A DNA stretch of 64,000 nt from Proteobacteria bacterium 005FR1 (GCA_026192395.1 WACF01000001.1:800977-864976), one strand, 5' to 3'; numbered from the stretch's first letter, positions 35,267-44,276 are shown. Program-made: numbers and translations. The notes: generated by a model not told the origin, from the letters alone.

Positions 35267-35644
35267 ATGCTCGGTAAAACCCAATGGGTAATTCCCGAAG
35301 GCTTCATACCCGCCGCAGGACCTTTCGCGGATGATCGTGCCCTGCGCAGTCATGAAGCCGCCTGTATCCTCAATCCCAACCGTGAAACTGCCCATATTCA
35401 GCTGCGGATCTTCTTCAGTGACCGCGACCCGGCCGGACCGTTTCAGATCAGCATCGAGCCAGAACGAACAATGCATTTACGTTTCGACGAGCTGGATGAC
35501 CCGGAATCCATTCCGAGAGAGACCGACTACGCAAGCGTGTTCGAATCGGATGTTCCAGTCATCGTGCAACACACTCGGCTCGATGCGCGCCTGGGCAGTT
35601 TGTCTCTTTTGTCGACGATGGCCTATGGTGAGGATGGCAAGTAA
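35267..35644 (+). CDS. ASRT-family protein (Anabaena sensory rhodopsin transducer homologue)
   Basis: 125 aa from ATG 35267. The whole length matches the small ASRT family. GKTQWVIPEGFIP resembles the start, and RSHEAACILNPN, AHIQLRIFFSDRDPAGPF, MHLRFDEL, IPRETDYASVFES and VPVIVQHTRLD follow in the same order as in ASRT. The protein is a small beta-sandwich that forms tetramers. In Anabaena ASRT binds the sensory rhodopsin, but most homologues have no rhodopsin next to them, and sugar binding has been suggested. No rhodopsin gene is in this window. It is divergent from the SDR and convergent with trkH. Confidence 0.85.
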   Translation: MLGKTQWVIPEGFIPAAGPFADDRALRSHEAACILNPNRETAHIQLRIFFSDRDPAGPFQISIEPERTMHLRFDELDDPESIPRETDYASVFESDVPVIVQHTRLDARLGSLSLLSTMAYGEDGK

Positions 35645-35685
35645 TCGTGAATCGTTGATCTTGCTTCACGATTTGGCCACCCGGG

Positions 35686-37137
35686 TCACCAGCGCCAATA
35701 GGTAGTGGTGAAAAGAACCAGCAGTGTGACGAATTCAAGGCGCCCCAGCAGCATGGCGGCACAGAGCAGCAATTTCGCGGGATCGCTCAGGGTGCTGAAG
35801 TTGCCGGCAGGCCCAACGATGTCCCCGAGCCCCGGGCCCACATTCATCAACGCCGTGGCGGCACCGGTGAGGCTGGTGACCGGGTCTAGACCGGTAATCG
35901 CCAATGCGGCGGAGAAAAACGCAAAGGACGCAAGCACCAGAAAGAAGTAGGCGATAGTGGAAACCAGCACGCTTTCGCTCACCGGCCGGTTGTTATAGTG
36001 ACGCTTGACCGCTGCCACCGGGTGCACCGATTTGATGGTGTATTCCCTCGAAAGCAAACGTAAAAGCTGGAAACGAAAGACCTTTATGCCCCCGCTGGTA
36101 GAACCGGAGCAGCCACCGACGAACATCAAACAAAAGAACACAACGACGGCGGCACTGCCCCACAGCGTGTAATCCTCGGAGGCAAAACCCGTGGTGGTCA
36201 TGATCGATACCACGTTGAAAACGCTATGGGAAAAATCGTCGAAGAATTCGCCAGTACCTTCGAGCAGCGTTCTCGCCAGGGTAATCACCGCAATGGCAAC
36301 TGCCAGAAAGACGAACATCCCGCGCACCTGATGGTCTCGGATGAGCGGCCTGCCCCGCTCCTGGAACATTCGGAAGTACAAAACGAAAGGAATTGCGCCC
36401 GCCAACATGAAGAAACTGCCCGCCCACAGCAGCGGCAGCGAATCGAAATGGCCAAAGGAGGCGTCATAGGTGGAGAACCCCCCCGTAGCCACAGCAGTCA
36501 TGCCGTGGTTAACAGCGTCGAACCAGTTCATCCCGAGCCAGGCAAATACCAGCATCGAAAGAACGGAGATGACCAGGTAGCTGCGCACCACGTTCCAGGC
36601 CACCTGACGCACCCGCGCCGCGCTGACTTCCGTCCAGTCCGATGACTCGGTCTGGAACAGGCGCATGCCGCCCACCTTCAGGTAGGGAAAGATCGCCACC
36701 GCCATACCGATAATTCCGAGCCCCCCCAGCCATTGCATCAGCGAACGCCAGAGCAGAATGTCGCGGGGCAAATCATCGAGGCCGGCGATCACTGTCGATC
36801 CGGTTGTGGTGATCCCGGAGATGGCCTCGAAGATCGCATCCACCACCGACAGCTGCGAGCTGCCGAGAACGAACGGCAGCGCACTGACCAGGCTCACCAC
36901 GACCCAGTTCAGGCCGGTGACCATGAACATTTGCCGGGGCGTGATGCGCTCGATCCCGCGGCCACCCGCAACAAAGCAGGCCACCCCAAGCCCGGCGGTA
37001 AAGAGCATGCTCAAAAGGAAGGGCACACGATCCGCCGTTCGATCGAGAAGTGCCAGTGCCAGGGGAAGGACCATGATCAGTGCAACAATCAGAAGCACCA
37101 GTCCGAGGACGGTCAGGGCGGGACGAAATAAGGACAT
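35686..37137 (-). CDS. trkH: TrkH-type K+ uptake membrane subunit
   Basis: 483 aa, the usual family length, with about ten membrane helices arranged as four M1-P-M2 units. Selectivity-loop signatures are visible: TTTGSTVIAG, TAVATGGFSTYD, TTTGFASEDY and NVGPGLGD, and a GGCSGSTSGGIKVFR segment that is typical of TrkH. It needs a TrkA-type gating partner, which is not next to it. Together with the NhaP2-type and CPA2 antiporters at 57-61 kb it points to active K+ homeostasis. Confidence 0.92.
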   Translation of the reverse strand: MSLFRPALTVLGLVLLIVALIMVLPLALALLDRTADRVPFLLSMLFTAGLGVACFVAGGRGIERITPRQMFMVTGLNWVVVSLVSALPFVLGSSQLSVVDAIFEAISGITTTGSTVIAGLDDLPRDILLWRSLMQWLGGLGIIGMAVAIFPYLKVGGMRLFQTESSDWTEVSAARVRQVAWNVVRSYLVISVLSMLVFAWLGMNWFDAVNHGMTAVATGGFSTYDASFGHFDSLPLLWAGSFFMLAGAIPFVLYFRMFQERGRPLIRDHQVRGMFVFLAVAIAVITLARTLLEGTGEFFDDFSHSVFNVVSIMTTTGFASEDYTLWGSAAVVVFFCLMFVGGCSGSTSGGIKVFRFQLLRLLSREYTIKSVHPVAAVKRHYNNRPVSESVLVSTIAYFFLVLASFAFFSAALAITGLDPVTSLTGAATALMNVGPGLGDIVGPAGNFSTLSDPAKLLLCAAMLLGRLEFVTLLVLFTTTYWRW

Positions 37138-37344
37138 GAACCGGGCTACTTGTCGGGTATTGGCTGTTGTTCTGGGATTCCGGCCGGAGGGATATGGCGC
37201 TGTCGGAACTCGACCCGCCTGCGCAAGGCCGACCAGAAGGCGATGGCGCGCTAGTATACCCGATTCGTCCGCTCGAGTCGGCGTACAAGCCGGGGGGCGA
37301 TTCGGCCGCCCGGGAGCGGCCGATCCAAGGTATATGGAGAGTTA

Positions 37345-37725
37345 TTACTGCTCGAGAAGCTTGGTGGTATTCGCGGCGCTCAACCAGCCGAGCACGATCA
37401 CCGCAATGCCCAGAATGACGTCGTTCCAGATTGCGGAGCTGACTCCGACCAAGGCCAGGCTTCCATACTGCAGAATGAAGGGCGCCAGGAACAACCAGAC
37501 CCCGAGCACGACGTTTACCCAGCTGATGCTCGCGTACCGTCCGGGCATCGCCACGCGAATCCCTGCCAGGACCAGCAATGCGACACCTACGATCACGTCA
37601 TTCCAGATCGCGGCATTGACGCCATAGCCCAGAATCCATGGCGCCGCAATCAGCCAAACGCCGATCAGCACGTTGAGTCCGCTGGCTATTCTCACGTTCG
37701 ATTTAAAGTTGCTTGCTGTAGCCAT
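37345..37725 (-). CDS. SPW-repeat membrane protein
   Basis: 126 aa from ATG 37725 (GGGAGG site). Two repeats of about 55 residues each carry a W-L/W-F-x-A-P motif (GVWLIAAPWILGYG and GVWLFLAPFILQYG), the SPW-repeat hallmark, in a four-helix membrane protein. Function unknown. It lies 207 bp before trkH; that gap contains an imperfect TCGGCCGC/GCGGCCGA palindrome near 37302-37323 that may end its transcript. Confidence 0.85.
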   Translation of the reverse strand: MATASNFKSNVRIASGLNVLIGVWLIAAPWILGYGVNAAIWNDVIVGVALLVLAGIRVAMPGRYASISWVNVVLGVWLFLAPFILQYGSLALVGVSSAIWNDVILGIAVIVLGWLSAANTTKLLEQ

Positions 37726-37923
37726 TGCACACCTCCCTTTCGGTCGGATGAATGAGTCATAGCTTGTCATTCAAAGAGCGTTCCGGTTGAGAACTCCCCT
37801 GCCCTGCAATACGTGCCGGGCCGCTTCCGGGAAACTCGGTTGGGGCGCAGTCAGTCCATGGTCCGGGAGAAAGTAAAGAATCCTTGGCAGCCGCCAATGA
37901 TTCCGACTGCCAGGAGGCTGCAG

Positions 37924-38847
37924 ATGAAAATGTCCTATTGGCGCTTCGCCGCCATGATCGCTACGTCCACGGTCGTTATGTTCGGCCTGATGTATCTGAA
38001 CACCTATGCGCTCGAGCACGTGTTGTGGAGCGAAACCCGCTTGTGGATGGCCTTCCTGATGGGCGCATCGATGGCGATCATCATGCTGAGCTTTATGCTC
38101 GCCATGTACCGCAACACCTGGATCAATGTCGGGATTTACGCCGGCAGTGTGCTGGTGTTTGCCGGCAGCTTGTGGCTGGTGCGTAGTCAGATCACCATCA
38201 GCGGGGTCGATTACATGGAAGCCATGGTGCCCCATCACTCCATTGCGGTAATGACCAGTGAACGGGCACGGATCGACGATCCTCGCGTGCGCAAACTGGC
38301 CGATGAAATCATCGAGGCGCAGCGCCGGGAAATCTCCGAAATGAAATACCTGATCGAAGTGCTCGAGGAGGACGGGGGCGAAGGCACCCGCACCCGCACC
38401 ATGGAAGACCGGCCCGCCACCTTGATGTCAGCCAGGGAAGCATTGAACAGCCCGGCGCTCGGGACTCTCGACCCCAGCAGTATGGACAGCTCTGAATTCA
38501 GCGGGTTGATCGGGGCTGGCCAGTACTGCAGCTTCTCTTACACCATTGCGGGCAGGCCCGTGTTCGTCGCCGGCCCGTCAGCCGAAGGCGGAACGCTCTC
38601 CGGCATTCTCAAACTCCAGGGTCACCTGGTACGTCTCGAGCCACAAGGACCCGAGAGCCTGCCGGATCTGATAAACGGCGGTCGCTTCGAGTCCGGGCCG
38701 GTCGGCATCACCGTCGAGCCGCTCCCCCAAGAGGGCGTGGAGTCCGGCGATGGCATGCGGCGTTGGCCGGCCAACATGCTGTTCGCCCTCGAGCAGGGTC
38801 TGATCGTGGGCTATCGGGGCTGGTACACCTGTCGGGAGGCAAACTGA
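37924..38847 (+). CDS. DUF305-type membrane protein with an extra C-terminal domain
   Basis: 307 aa from ATG 37924 with AGGAGG 6 bases upstream. Three or four membrane helices (~5-105) are followed by a DUF305 segment (DYMEAMVPHHSIAVMTSERA, ~110-160), a four-helix metal-associated motif with the His-His pair. Residues ~165-307 form an unrecognised domain (ISTAG-QYCSFSYTIAGRPVFVAGP... to GYRGWYTCREAN) with two Cys. The DUF305 family is linked to heavy-metal resistance loci. The next gene encodes a CusF-fold lipoprotein only 59 bp on, so a metal role is likely (inference). Confidence 0.8.
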   Translation: MKMSYWRFAAMIATSTVVMFGLMYLNTYALEHVLWSETRLWMAFLMGASMAIIMLSFMLAMYRNTWINVGIYAGSVLVFAGSLWLVRSQITISGVDYMEAMVPHHSIAVMTSERARIDDPRVRKLADEIIEAQRREISEMKYLIEVLEEDGGEGTRTRTMEDRPATLMSAREALNSPALGTLDPSSMDSSEFSGLIGAGQYCSFSYTIAGRPVFVAGPSAEGGTLSGILKLQGHLVRLEPQGPESLPDLINGGRFESGPVGITVEPLPQEGVESGDGMRRWPANMLFALEQGLIVGYRGWYTCREAN

Positions 38848-38906
38848 ACAGAGCGGCGTTTGCAGGCACTAAGACAGAAAGTCCCTTCAAAAACAGGAGG
38901 TATTCC

Positions 38907-39266
38907 ATGAAGAAGGCACTGGTGATCCTGACGACACTCACCGCATTGCTTGCGGGCTGCGCGCAGGAAGTGGAGGATTTCGAGAACGAAGAAGAGGAAA
39001 TCGCGCCCCTGCAGGTGGACGAAGATTTGGGAATGAAGGAAGGCCACGTGACCCGGGGCATCATCACGGCCATTGATCCGGCCGTCGGTGAACTCACTGT
39101 CGAGCACGCACCGGTGCCCGGGCTCGAGCTGCCTGCCGGAACCCGACAGTTTGGCCTGGCCGACCAGCAGCGTCTGGAGGAGTTGACGGTGGGTGATCCG
39201 ATTCGCTTCAACTTCGTGGAAAGCGATACCGGGGAGTACGTTATCCAGGACTTTCAGGAAGAGTGA
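38907..39266 (+). CDS. CusF-fold lipoprotein without the canonical metal ligands
   Basis: 119 aa, ATG 38907 with AGGAGG. Lipobox LLAGC (Cys ~18) is followed by an acidic stretch (EVEDFENEEEEI), then a copper-binding CusF-like OB fold (~45-115). Compared with E. coli CusF, the His on the second strand is kept (TVEHAP), but the Trp, Met, Met that hold the copper are replaced (LPAGTRQF in place of W-P-E-M-T-M-R-F). Cu+ binding by the classic site is therefore doubtful. It follows the DUF305 gene and is probably co-transcribed with it. Confidence 0.78.
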   Translation: MKKALVILTTLTALLAGCAQEVEDFENEEEEIAPLQVDEDLGMKEGHVTRGIITAIDPAVGELTVEHAPVPGLELPAGTRQFGLADQQRLEELTVGDPIRFNFVESDTGEYVIQDFQEE

Positions 39267-39353
39267 ACTTGCGGATTAGCGCATCGCGGGTGACGGGTGC
39301 AGTGCCATAAGCAGCACGGGCGAACCGTGTGTTCGCCCGGGTCGCAGCCGCAC

Positions 39354-39800
39354 TCACCTATTGGCCTGATCCGCTAGCGCCACCGCCTCCTGTTCTTCCA
39401 TGGACAGAAGATCCTCGGCAAGCTGTCGCGCTTCCGGATTGTCCGCCCTTCCCTTCAGATAACGATAGAGATCGATGATTTGGTCGTGGGTGTCGACGAC
39501 CGCCGTCGCGATCTCATCGAAGCTCATGCTCTCGTAAGGCACTACACCCGTTCGTTGCGGATCGATCGGCGTTTGCGACAGATAGTCGCCCACCCAGGTG
39601 TCGAGGGCTTTCGCGCTAGCCTCCTGTTCGAATCGGCTCACGACGCCAGCCAGGCGCTTTTCATGGTCGGCGAGATATTGAAGCAGGTGCTTGGCCCGGG
39701 CTTCCTGCTGCGAATCGCCGGCACGGGCGAAAGCTTCGCCGAGGTGCTGGTGAGTCTGTCGTGTCCATTCGACCAGATCGTGCAGTTTTTCCACTTTCAT
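39354..39800 (-). CDS. Helical-bundle (ferritin/hemerythrin-like) protein of unknown function
   Basis: 148 aa from ATG 39800, placed 5 bases after AGGAGG (a GTG two codons earlier is too close). The sequence is almost all helix (LHDLVEWTRQTHQHLGEAFARA, YLADHEKRLAGVVSRFEQEA, AVVDTHDQIIDLYRYLKGRA) with scattered His, Glu and Asp. This suggests a four-helix ferritin- or hemerythrin-like bundle, but I cannot identify a complete metal site. It is convergent with the CusF-like gene. Confidence 0.72.
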   Translation of the reverse strand: MKVEKLHDLVEWTRQTHQHLGEAFARAGDSQQEARAKHLLQYLADHEKRLAGVVSRFEQEASAKALDTWVGDYLSQTPIDPQRTGVVPYESMSFDEIATAVVDTHDQIIDLYRYLKGRADNPEARQLAEDLLSMEEQEAVALADQANR

Positions 39801-40008
39801 TGTCACCTCCTAACGCTGACTTCGAGCAGTAGCTGCCCGACCACTCCGCCGGTTCGGATTCCGACGTCTAGCCTACATACGATTTCTCATCTTGGTCGTT
39901 ATGATTTCAATCATCGTGCCGCTTACAAGTACGGAAAAGCGAACTGCGAAATCGGCAGAGAACCTGTATGCTTTGCGCCCTTTTTGAAGTCCAAAAGCGG
40001 GAGAGTTG

Positions 40009-40890
40009 ATGCCGGCACGCTCGATTTTACTGGTGATTCTGGTCGCGGCACTGTGGGGCGGAAACTTCGTGGCGGTAAAGGTCAGCACCGGGGACTTTCC
40101 CCCGATCTTTTTGCTGACGCTGCGTTTCGCTTTCGTGGCTGCGTTGGTGCTGCCTTTTGCAAAACGCCCCTCCCGGCAGGAGCTACTTCCCGTGCTCGCG
40201 ATTTCGGCTGCATTGGGCGGCCTGCACTTCGGCCTGATGTTCACCGGCCTGTCCCGCATTGAAGCCTCCACCGCGGCCATTGCCACCCAACTGGGGGTGC
40301 CTTTCAGCACGCTGCTCGCGGTGGTCCTGTTTCGCGAGACACTGGGCTGGCGGCGTATTCTGGGGGTGGCGGTGGCCTTCTCGGGCGTTGCACTCTTGGC
40401 CGGTGCGCCCGAAGTCGCCACCGACATTCCGGGCCTCGCAATGATTGTCGCCGCCGCGTTTGCCTGGGCGGTGGCCAATACCATCATCAAGCGCTTCGGC
40501 CCCTTCGACCCTTTCATGCTGACCGCCTGGATGGCGCTGTTCGCGGTGCCGCAACTACTGGCACTTTCGCTGTTGATCGAATCGGGTCAATGGCGAAGTC
40601 TGGCGCAGGCCCAGTGGCCGGCTTGGGCGGGAGTGGCCTACACCGTACTGGGGTCGAGCATTCTCGCTTACGGCATCTGGTACAGCCTGATCAATACCAG
40701 TGATGTCAGCCGGCTGGTCCCCTTTACGCTGCTCGCGCCGGTGTTCGCATTGTTTGCCGCCGCAACATTGCTGGGCGAGCCGCTGACTCTGCCGCTGATT
40801 GCGGGCGCGGCCCTCACCATTCTTGGCGTGGCGCTTTGCGAAATCCGGTTTCGGCGTTGGCGCCGCAGGTCAAGGCTGAACCTGGAGTAG
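40009..40890 (+). CDS. DMT-superfamily transporter (EamA)
   Basis: 293 aa with ten membrane helices in two EamA repeats. The first repeat begins LLVILVAALWGGNFVAVK and the second ends around GSSILAYGIWYSLINTSDVSRLVP, both hallmarks of the family. EamA proteins export amino acids or other metabolites; the substrate is unknown. ATG 40009 rather than TTG 40006 is taken as the start. It is followed 3 bp later by a convergent stop. Confidence 0.87.
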   Translation: MPARSILLVILVAALWGGNFVAVKVSTGDFPPIFLLTLRFAFVAALVLPFAKRPSRQELLPVLAISAALGGLHFGLMFTGLSRIEASTAAIATQLGVPFSTLLAVVLFRETLGWRRILGVAVAFSGVALLAGAPEVATDIPGLAMIVAAAFAWAVANTIIKRFGPFDPFMLTAWMALFAVPQLLALSLLIESGQWRSLAQAQWPAWAGVAYTVLGSSILAYGIWYSLINTSDVSRLVPFTLLAPVFALFAAATLLGEPLTLPLIAGAALTILGVALCEIRFRRWRRRSRLNLE

Positions 40891-40893
40891 CCT

Positions 40894-41325
40894 CTAAGGG
40901 GTGGTGTTCTCCTCATGAGGAGTTGAGCGAGAGGGTTCAGCGTCGAGCCGCTGCGCCTGGTGCTCAATCATCTGATTCATCATCTGTTGCATCATTTCCA
41001 TGCGGTTCTGCATTCCCTGCATGCGCTCTTCCATACTGCGATCCTGACCATGCATCTGGCCCTGATCCATCATGTGCATCCCCTGTTGCATCGCCTGCTC
41101 GTGGCGGCGCAACAACTCCTCACGCCGTTGCGGATCGCGAGTGTTTTTAATCTCCTGCATGAGTTGACGCATCTCTTCCATCTGCTCATGCATCTCGCCC
41201 ATCTGGTCGCCCATCATGCCCCGATGGTGCATCCCGGATTCAGGTTTGTTCTGGCTATCCGGCTGAGCAAACAGACCGAAGGAAAGTACACTGGCGAATA
41301 ACAGCGCCATCGCTGAGTTTCTCAT
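40894..41325 (-). CDS. Exported Met/His-rich protein
   Basis: 143 aa from ATG 41325 with AGGAGGG 7 bases upstream. A signal peptide (MRNSAMALLFASVLSFGLFAQ) leads to a helical mature part packed with Met and His (HHRGMMGDQMGEMHEQMEEMRQL, QGMHMMDQGQMHGQ, RMEMMQQMMNQMIEH). Met-His-rich periplasmic proteins typically bind Cu+ or Ag+. It is near the DUF305/CusF-fold genes and faces an EamA gene. No ortholog name can be given. The 220 bp before the next gene are otherwise empty. Confidence 0.78.
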   Translation of the reverse strand: MRNSAMALLFASVLSFGLFAQPDSQNKPESGMHHRGMMGDQMGEMHEQMEEMRQLMQEIKNTRDPQRREELLRRHEQAMQQGMHMMDQGQMHGQDRSMEERMQGMQNRMEMMQQMMNQMIEHQAQRLDAEPSRSTPHEENTTP

Positions 41326-41545
41326 TGCATGCCCTCCTGTTCTGGAAGCCTGTTCGACACGCATAAACCCTGCCCGGCAGTACCTGCCCGGAAGCACCTT
41401 ACTTCACCAGCGATTCCAAGCCCGCGGACACCAGAACAAAAGTCGCAAAACCGCCGGCGAAGACCAGCAAACTCAATGAGTTCTTGAGTGAGTTTCAGCA
41501 GGTCGGTCTGCGCGCGGCCCGAACGCCCTCGTTTGAGTAAGTGAC

Positions 41546-42748
41546 TTATCGCTTTCGATAAGCAACGATACCCAGGCCTATCAGGCCAATTCCGGTGAAA
41601 ATCGCTCCGCCCCAGAAAGTGGCCGAAGCGCCAAGCAAGTCCCATAGCATTCCAGCGATTACGCTGGCCAGGAGCAGCACGGCGCCGGTGATCAGATGGA
41701 AGAGACCGAAGGCGGTACCACGGGCGTTGGCTGGGCTCGTCTCGGCGACTAGGGCCGCGAGCAGGCCCTGAGTCATACCCATGTGCAGGCCCCAAAGCGC
41801 GACGCCGCCCATGACGACCCAGAGATTGGTAGCCGTCGCCAGAACAACATCCGCGGCAATCAGCACAACGAATCCGCCTGCCAGGATGCGCTGGCGACCC
41901 AGGCGATCAGAAAGCACGCCGGCCGGATAAGCAGAACCGGCGTACACCAGATTCATTACGACCAGGACCAGCGGAACCAGCGCGGGAGTGAGGCCGAAAT
42001 CCGCCGCCCTCAGTACCAGGAAGGCCTCACTGAAGCGGGCCAGCGTCAATACACCGCCCACCGCCACGACTCCCCAGTACAGAGAGCCCAACCTCTGGAG
42101 CTCCCGTCGTCGCAGAGGAAAGCGAGCCGCCTGTTGGCGCGGAATGTTTCCCCCCTCGCGAACACCGAAGATCAGGATGGCGACGGCAGCGAGGCCAGGC
42201 ACCACTGCAATCCAGAAAACAAGTCGAAAGTCGTTGGCGAACAGCGCCATCAGCCCTATCGCCAGCAGCGGTCCGACAAAAGCGCCAACGGTATCGAGAG
42301 ACTGTCGCAAGCCGAATGCCGCGCCCCTGAGTCCCGCCGGAGCCAGGTCGCTTACCAAGGCGTCGCGCGGCGCCCCTCGAATGCCCTTGCCAACGCGGTC
42401 CGAAAATCGGGCGAAGAGCACCCAGGGCGCGCTGGGCGCAACCGCGAACAGCGGTTTCGAGAGAGCGCCCAGGCTATAACCGAGGACGGTCAGGAATTTG
42501 CGCTTGCCGAACCGATCGCTCAGCCAGCCGGAAAACAACTTGGTGACGGACGCGGTGGCTTCGCCAAGGCCTTCGACAATGCCGACCATGACCGTACTTG
42601 CGCCGAGCACACTGACCAGAAAAACCGGCAGCAGGGCGTGGATCATCTCCGAGGAAACGTCCATGAACATGCTGACGAAGCCAAGCGCCCAGATGCTGCC
42701 GGGCAATCGTGTCCGTGTGTTTTTCCCGGCTTCGGGGCTCGCGCTCAT
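41546..42748 (-). CDS. MFS transporter
   Basis: 400 aa with about 12 membrane helices. The MFS loop 2-3 signature is seen as GWLSDRFGKRKFLTV and the second-half copy as AGVLSDRLGRQRILAGG. The N-terminal helix pattern (GFVSMFMDVSSEMIHALLPVFL) marks the MFS group common in GC-rich bacteria beside methyltransferase genes. No substrate can be inferred. It is 42 bp from the upstream methyltransferase gene and may be co-transcribed. Confidence 0.87.
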   Translation of the reverse strand: MSASPEAGKNTRTRLPGSIWALGFVSMFMDVSSEMIHALLPVFLVSVLGASTVMVGIVEGLGEATASVTKLFSGWLSDRFGKRKFLTVLGYSLGALSKPLFAVAPSAPWVLFARFSDRVGKGIRGAPRDALVSDLAPAGLRGAAFGLRQSLDTVGAFVGPLLAIGLMALFANDFRLVFWIAVVPGLAAVAILIFGVREGGNIPRQQAARFPLRRRELQRLGSLYWGVVAVGGVLTLARFSEAFLVLRAADFGLTPALVPLVLVVMNLVYAGSAYPAGVLSDRLGRQRILAGGFVVLIAADVVLATATNLWVVMGGVALWGLHMGMTQGLLAALVAETSPANARGTAFGLFHLITGAVLLLASVIAGMLWDLLGASATFWGGAIFTGIGLIGLGIVAYRKR

Positions 42749-42790
42749 ACGTCTTGACCCAGCCTCATTTGGCCGCTGGGCGCGTTTTAC

Positions 42791-43405
42791 CTAGAGCCAC
42801 CGCCGGACATGCCTTTTGTAAACCGGGTAATGATCTGGAAAAGCGCCTTCAAGGTGTTCCTCCTCAGCCAGAATCTGACGGTGAAGGGTGTACAAGCCGA
42901 TGATCAGACACAGTCCGGTGAATACAGACGGCAAGGAAAGGAAAAAACCCAGCTGGGCAGCGGCAACGCCCACAAACATGGGATTGCGGGTAAAACGATA
43001 GAGCCCATCGGTTCGCAACGATGCCGGTCCGTCGGGATCGATGCCTGATCTCCAGTGCCTGCCCAAGTGAAAATGCACCGAGATTGCCAGCGCGAATCCT
43101 GAGGTCAGCAACAGCAGTCCAGTGGATACGACTGGCGCCACATTGAGTCCGGGAAGAATCCCAAGGTAGGCATCGATACCCGGAAACGGCCACCGCAGCA
43201 GGCAGACCATCCAGATCGCAGCCCGGAAGAATCTGAAGGCTAGGTGATTCCACCAGCTTGCCGAAAAACGCGGACCTGGAAAAACCGTATCCAACGAGTG
43301 ACGTTGCTTTTTTGTGATGATTCGGAAGGTGTAGAAGACCGCGACAAAGGTAAAAAAGACAGCAAGATAGACTCGCGCAAACTCAGGAATAAACTGAAAG
43401 GTCAT
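42791..43405 (-). CDS. Membrane methyltransferase of the ICMT/PEMT-like family
   Basis: 204 aa with four to five membrane helices. The C-terminal SAM-binding region is conserved: LRTDGLYRFTRNPMFVG, and the ILAEEEHLEGAFPDHYPVYKRHVRRWL tail typical of isoprenylcysteine-carboxyl-methyltransferase relatives. In bacteria these methylate lipids, polyketides or small molecules, so the real substrate is open. It lies upstream of the MFS gene on the same strand. Confidence 0.83.
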   Translation of the reverse strand: MTFQFIPEFARVYLAVFFTFVAVFYTFRIITKKQRHSLDTVFPGPRFSASWWNHLAFRFFRAAIWMVCLLRWPFPGIDAYLGILPGLNVAPVVSTGLLLLTSGFALAISVHFHLGRHWRSGIDPDGPASLRTDGLYRFTRNPMFVGVAAAQLGFFLSLPSVFTGLCLIIGLYTLHRQILAEEEHLEGAFPDHYPVYKRHVRRWL

Positions 43406-43652
43406 CTCTAAAGGGCCATTTAGGGAGAATATATCGGCAACACCAAGCTACAACCCGGCAGACTGGATCAACTCACCGCTGCGCGAATTTGTGTCCAGGA
43501 CCAGGAAAACTCACGAAGCCGGCCCAATGTAGCAAGCAGCCGCCGACAGGGCAACGCTGTGCTGGCAAGAGCCGGTTAGCACGGAACGCGTTGTGCTTGT
43601 GGGATATGGTGGAAAGGCACGAAAAAATGGAAGCTCTGAAAGGGGGAAGCTT

Positions 43653-44219
43653 ATGGTCAAAATCGCCGTCATCCTCGGTTCCACCCGCCCCAATCGCAAC
43701 GGCGAGGCGGTGGCGAAGTGGTTCTTTCAGCTGGCCCGCCAACGCCAGGACGCCGAGTTCGAGTTCATAGACCTTGCCGAGGTGAATCTGCCCTTGCTCG
43801 ACGAACCCGTGCCCCCTGCCAAGCACGAGTACAGCAAGGAGCACACGAAACGCTGGGCAGAAAAAATCGATGGCTTTGACGGCTTCGTTTTCGTCACCGC
43901 GGAGTACAACCACGGTATTCCGGCGGCGCTGAAAAATGCTTTGGACTACCTATACCTGGAGTGGAACAACAAAGCGGCTGGCTTCGTCAGCTACGGTAGC
44001 GCGCTCGGGGTTCGCGCGGTGGAACGACTGCGGCTGGTTATGGGCGAACTACAGATTGCCGACGTGCGCAATCAGGTCATGCTGTCCCTGTTCACTGACT
44101 TCGAGAACATGAGTGAATTCAAACCGGCGCCCCACCAGGAGAAAGCGGTGACGAAAATGCTGGACCAGTTGATTCCCTGGAGTGAGGCGATGAAGGGGGT
44201 GAGACAGAAAACAAAATAG
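43653..44219 (+). CDS. NADPH-dependent FMN reductase-like flavoprotein
   Basis: 188 aa from ATG 43653 with AGGGGGA upstream; the frame is open back to 43593 but the ribosome site and family N-terminus (VKIAVILGSTRPNR) decide. The phosphate loop GSTRPNRNGE, the EYNHGIPAALKNALDY loop and SYGSALGVRAVE are typical of the FMN_red fold. Reductases of this type reduce FMN, quinones or chromate. Its stop codon overlaps the start of a heptamer repeat block. Confidence 0.87.
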   Translation: MVKIAVILGSTRPNRNGEAVAKWFFQLARQRQDAEFEFIDLAEVNLPLLDEPVPPAKHEYSKEHTKRWAEKIDGFDGFVFVTAEYNHGIPAALKNALDYLYLEWNNKAAGFVSYGSALGVRAVERLRLVMGELQIADVRNQVMLSLFTDFENMSEFKPAPHQEKAVTKMLDQLIPWSEAMKGVRQKTK

Positions 44220-44245
44220 TCGCCAGTCGCCAGTCGCCAGTCGCC
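44218..44245. repeat. Tandem heptamer (AGTCGCC)4
   Basis: Four head-to-tail AGTCGCC units, followed by AGGGAAAAGCTGGAGACTGG. This matches the block at 31691 in unit sequence and in the AGGGA and GGAGACTG follow-ups. The repeat begins on the last bases of the FMN reductase stop codon and fills the 57 bp before the convergent gene. Confidence 0.7.
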
Positions 44246-44276
44246 AGGGAAAAGCTGGAGACTGGTGACCGGACTG

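Noticed and set aside
41400-41545. A possible small membrane peptide (SLLVFAGGFATFVLVSAGLES) on the minus strand
   Set aside because: It has no start codon in frame after an upstream stop and no ribosome site; it could be a frameshifted small gene but cannot be supported.
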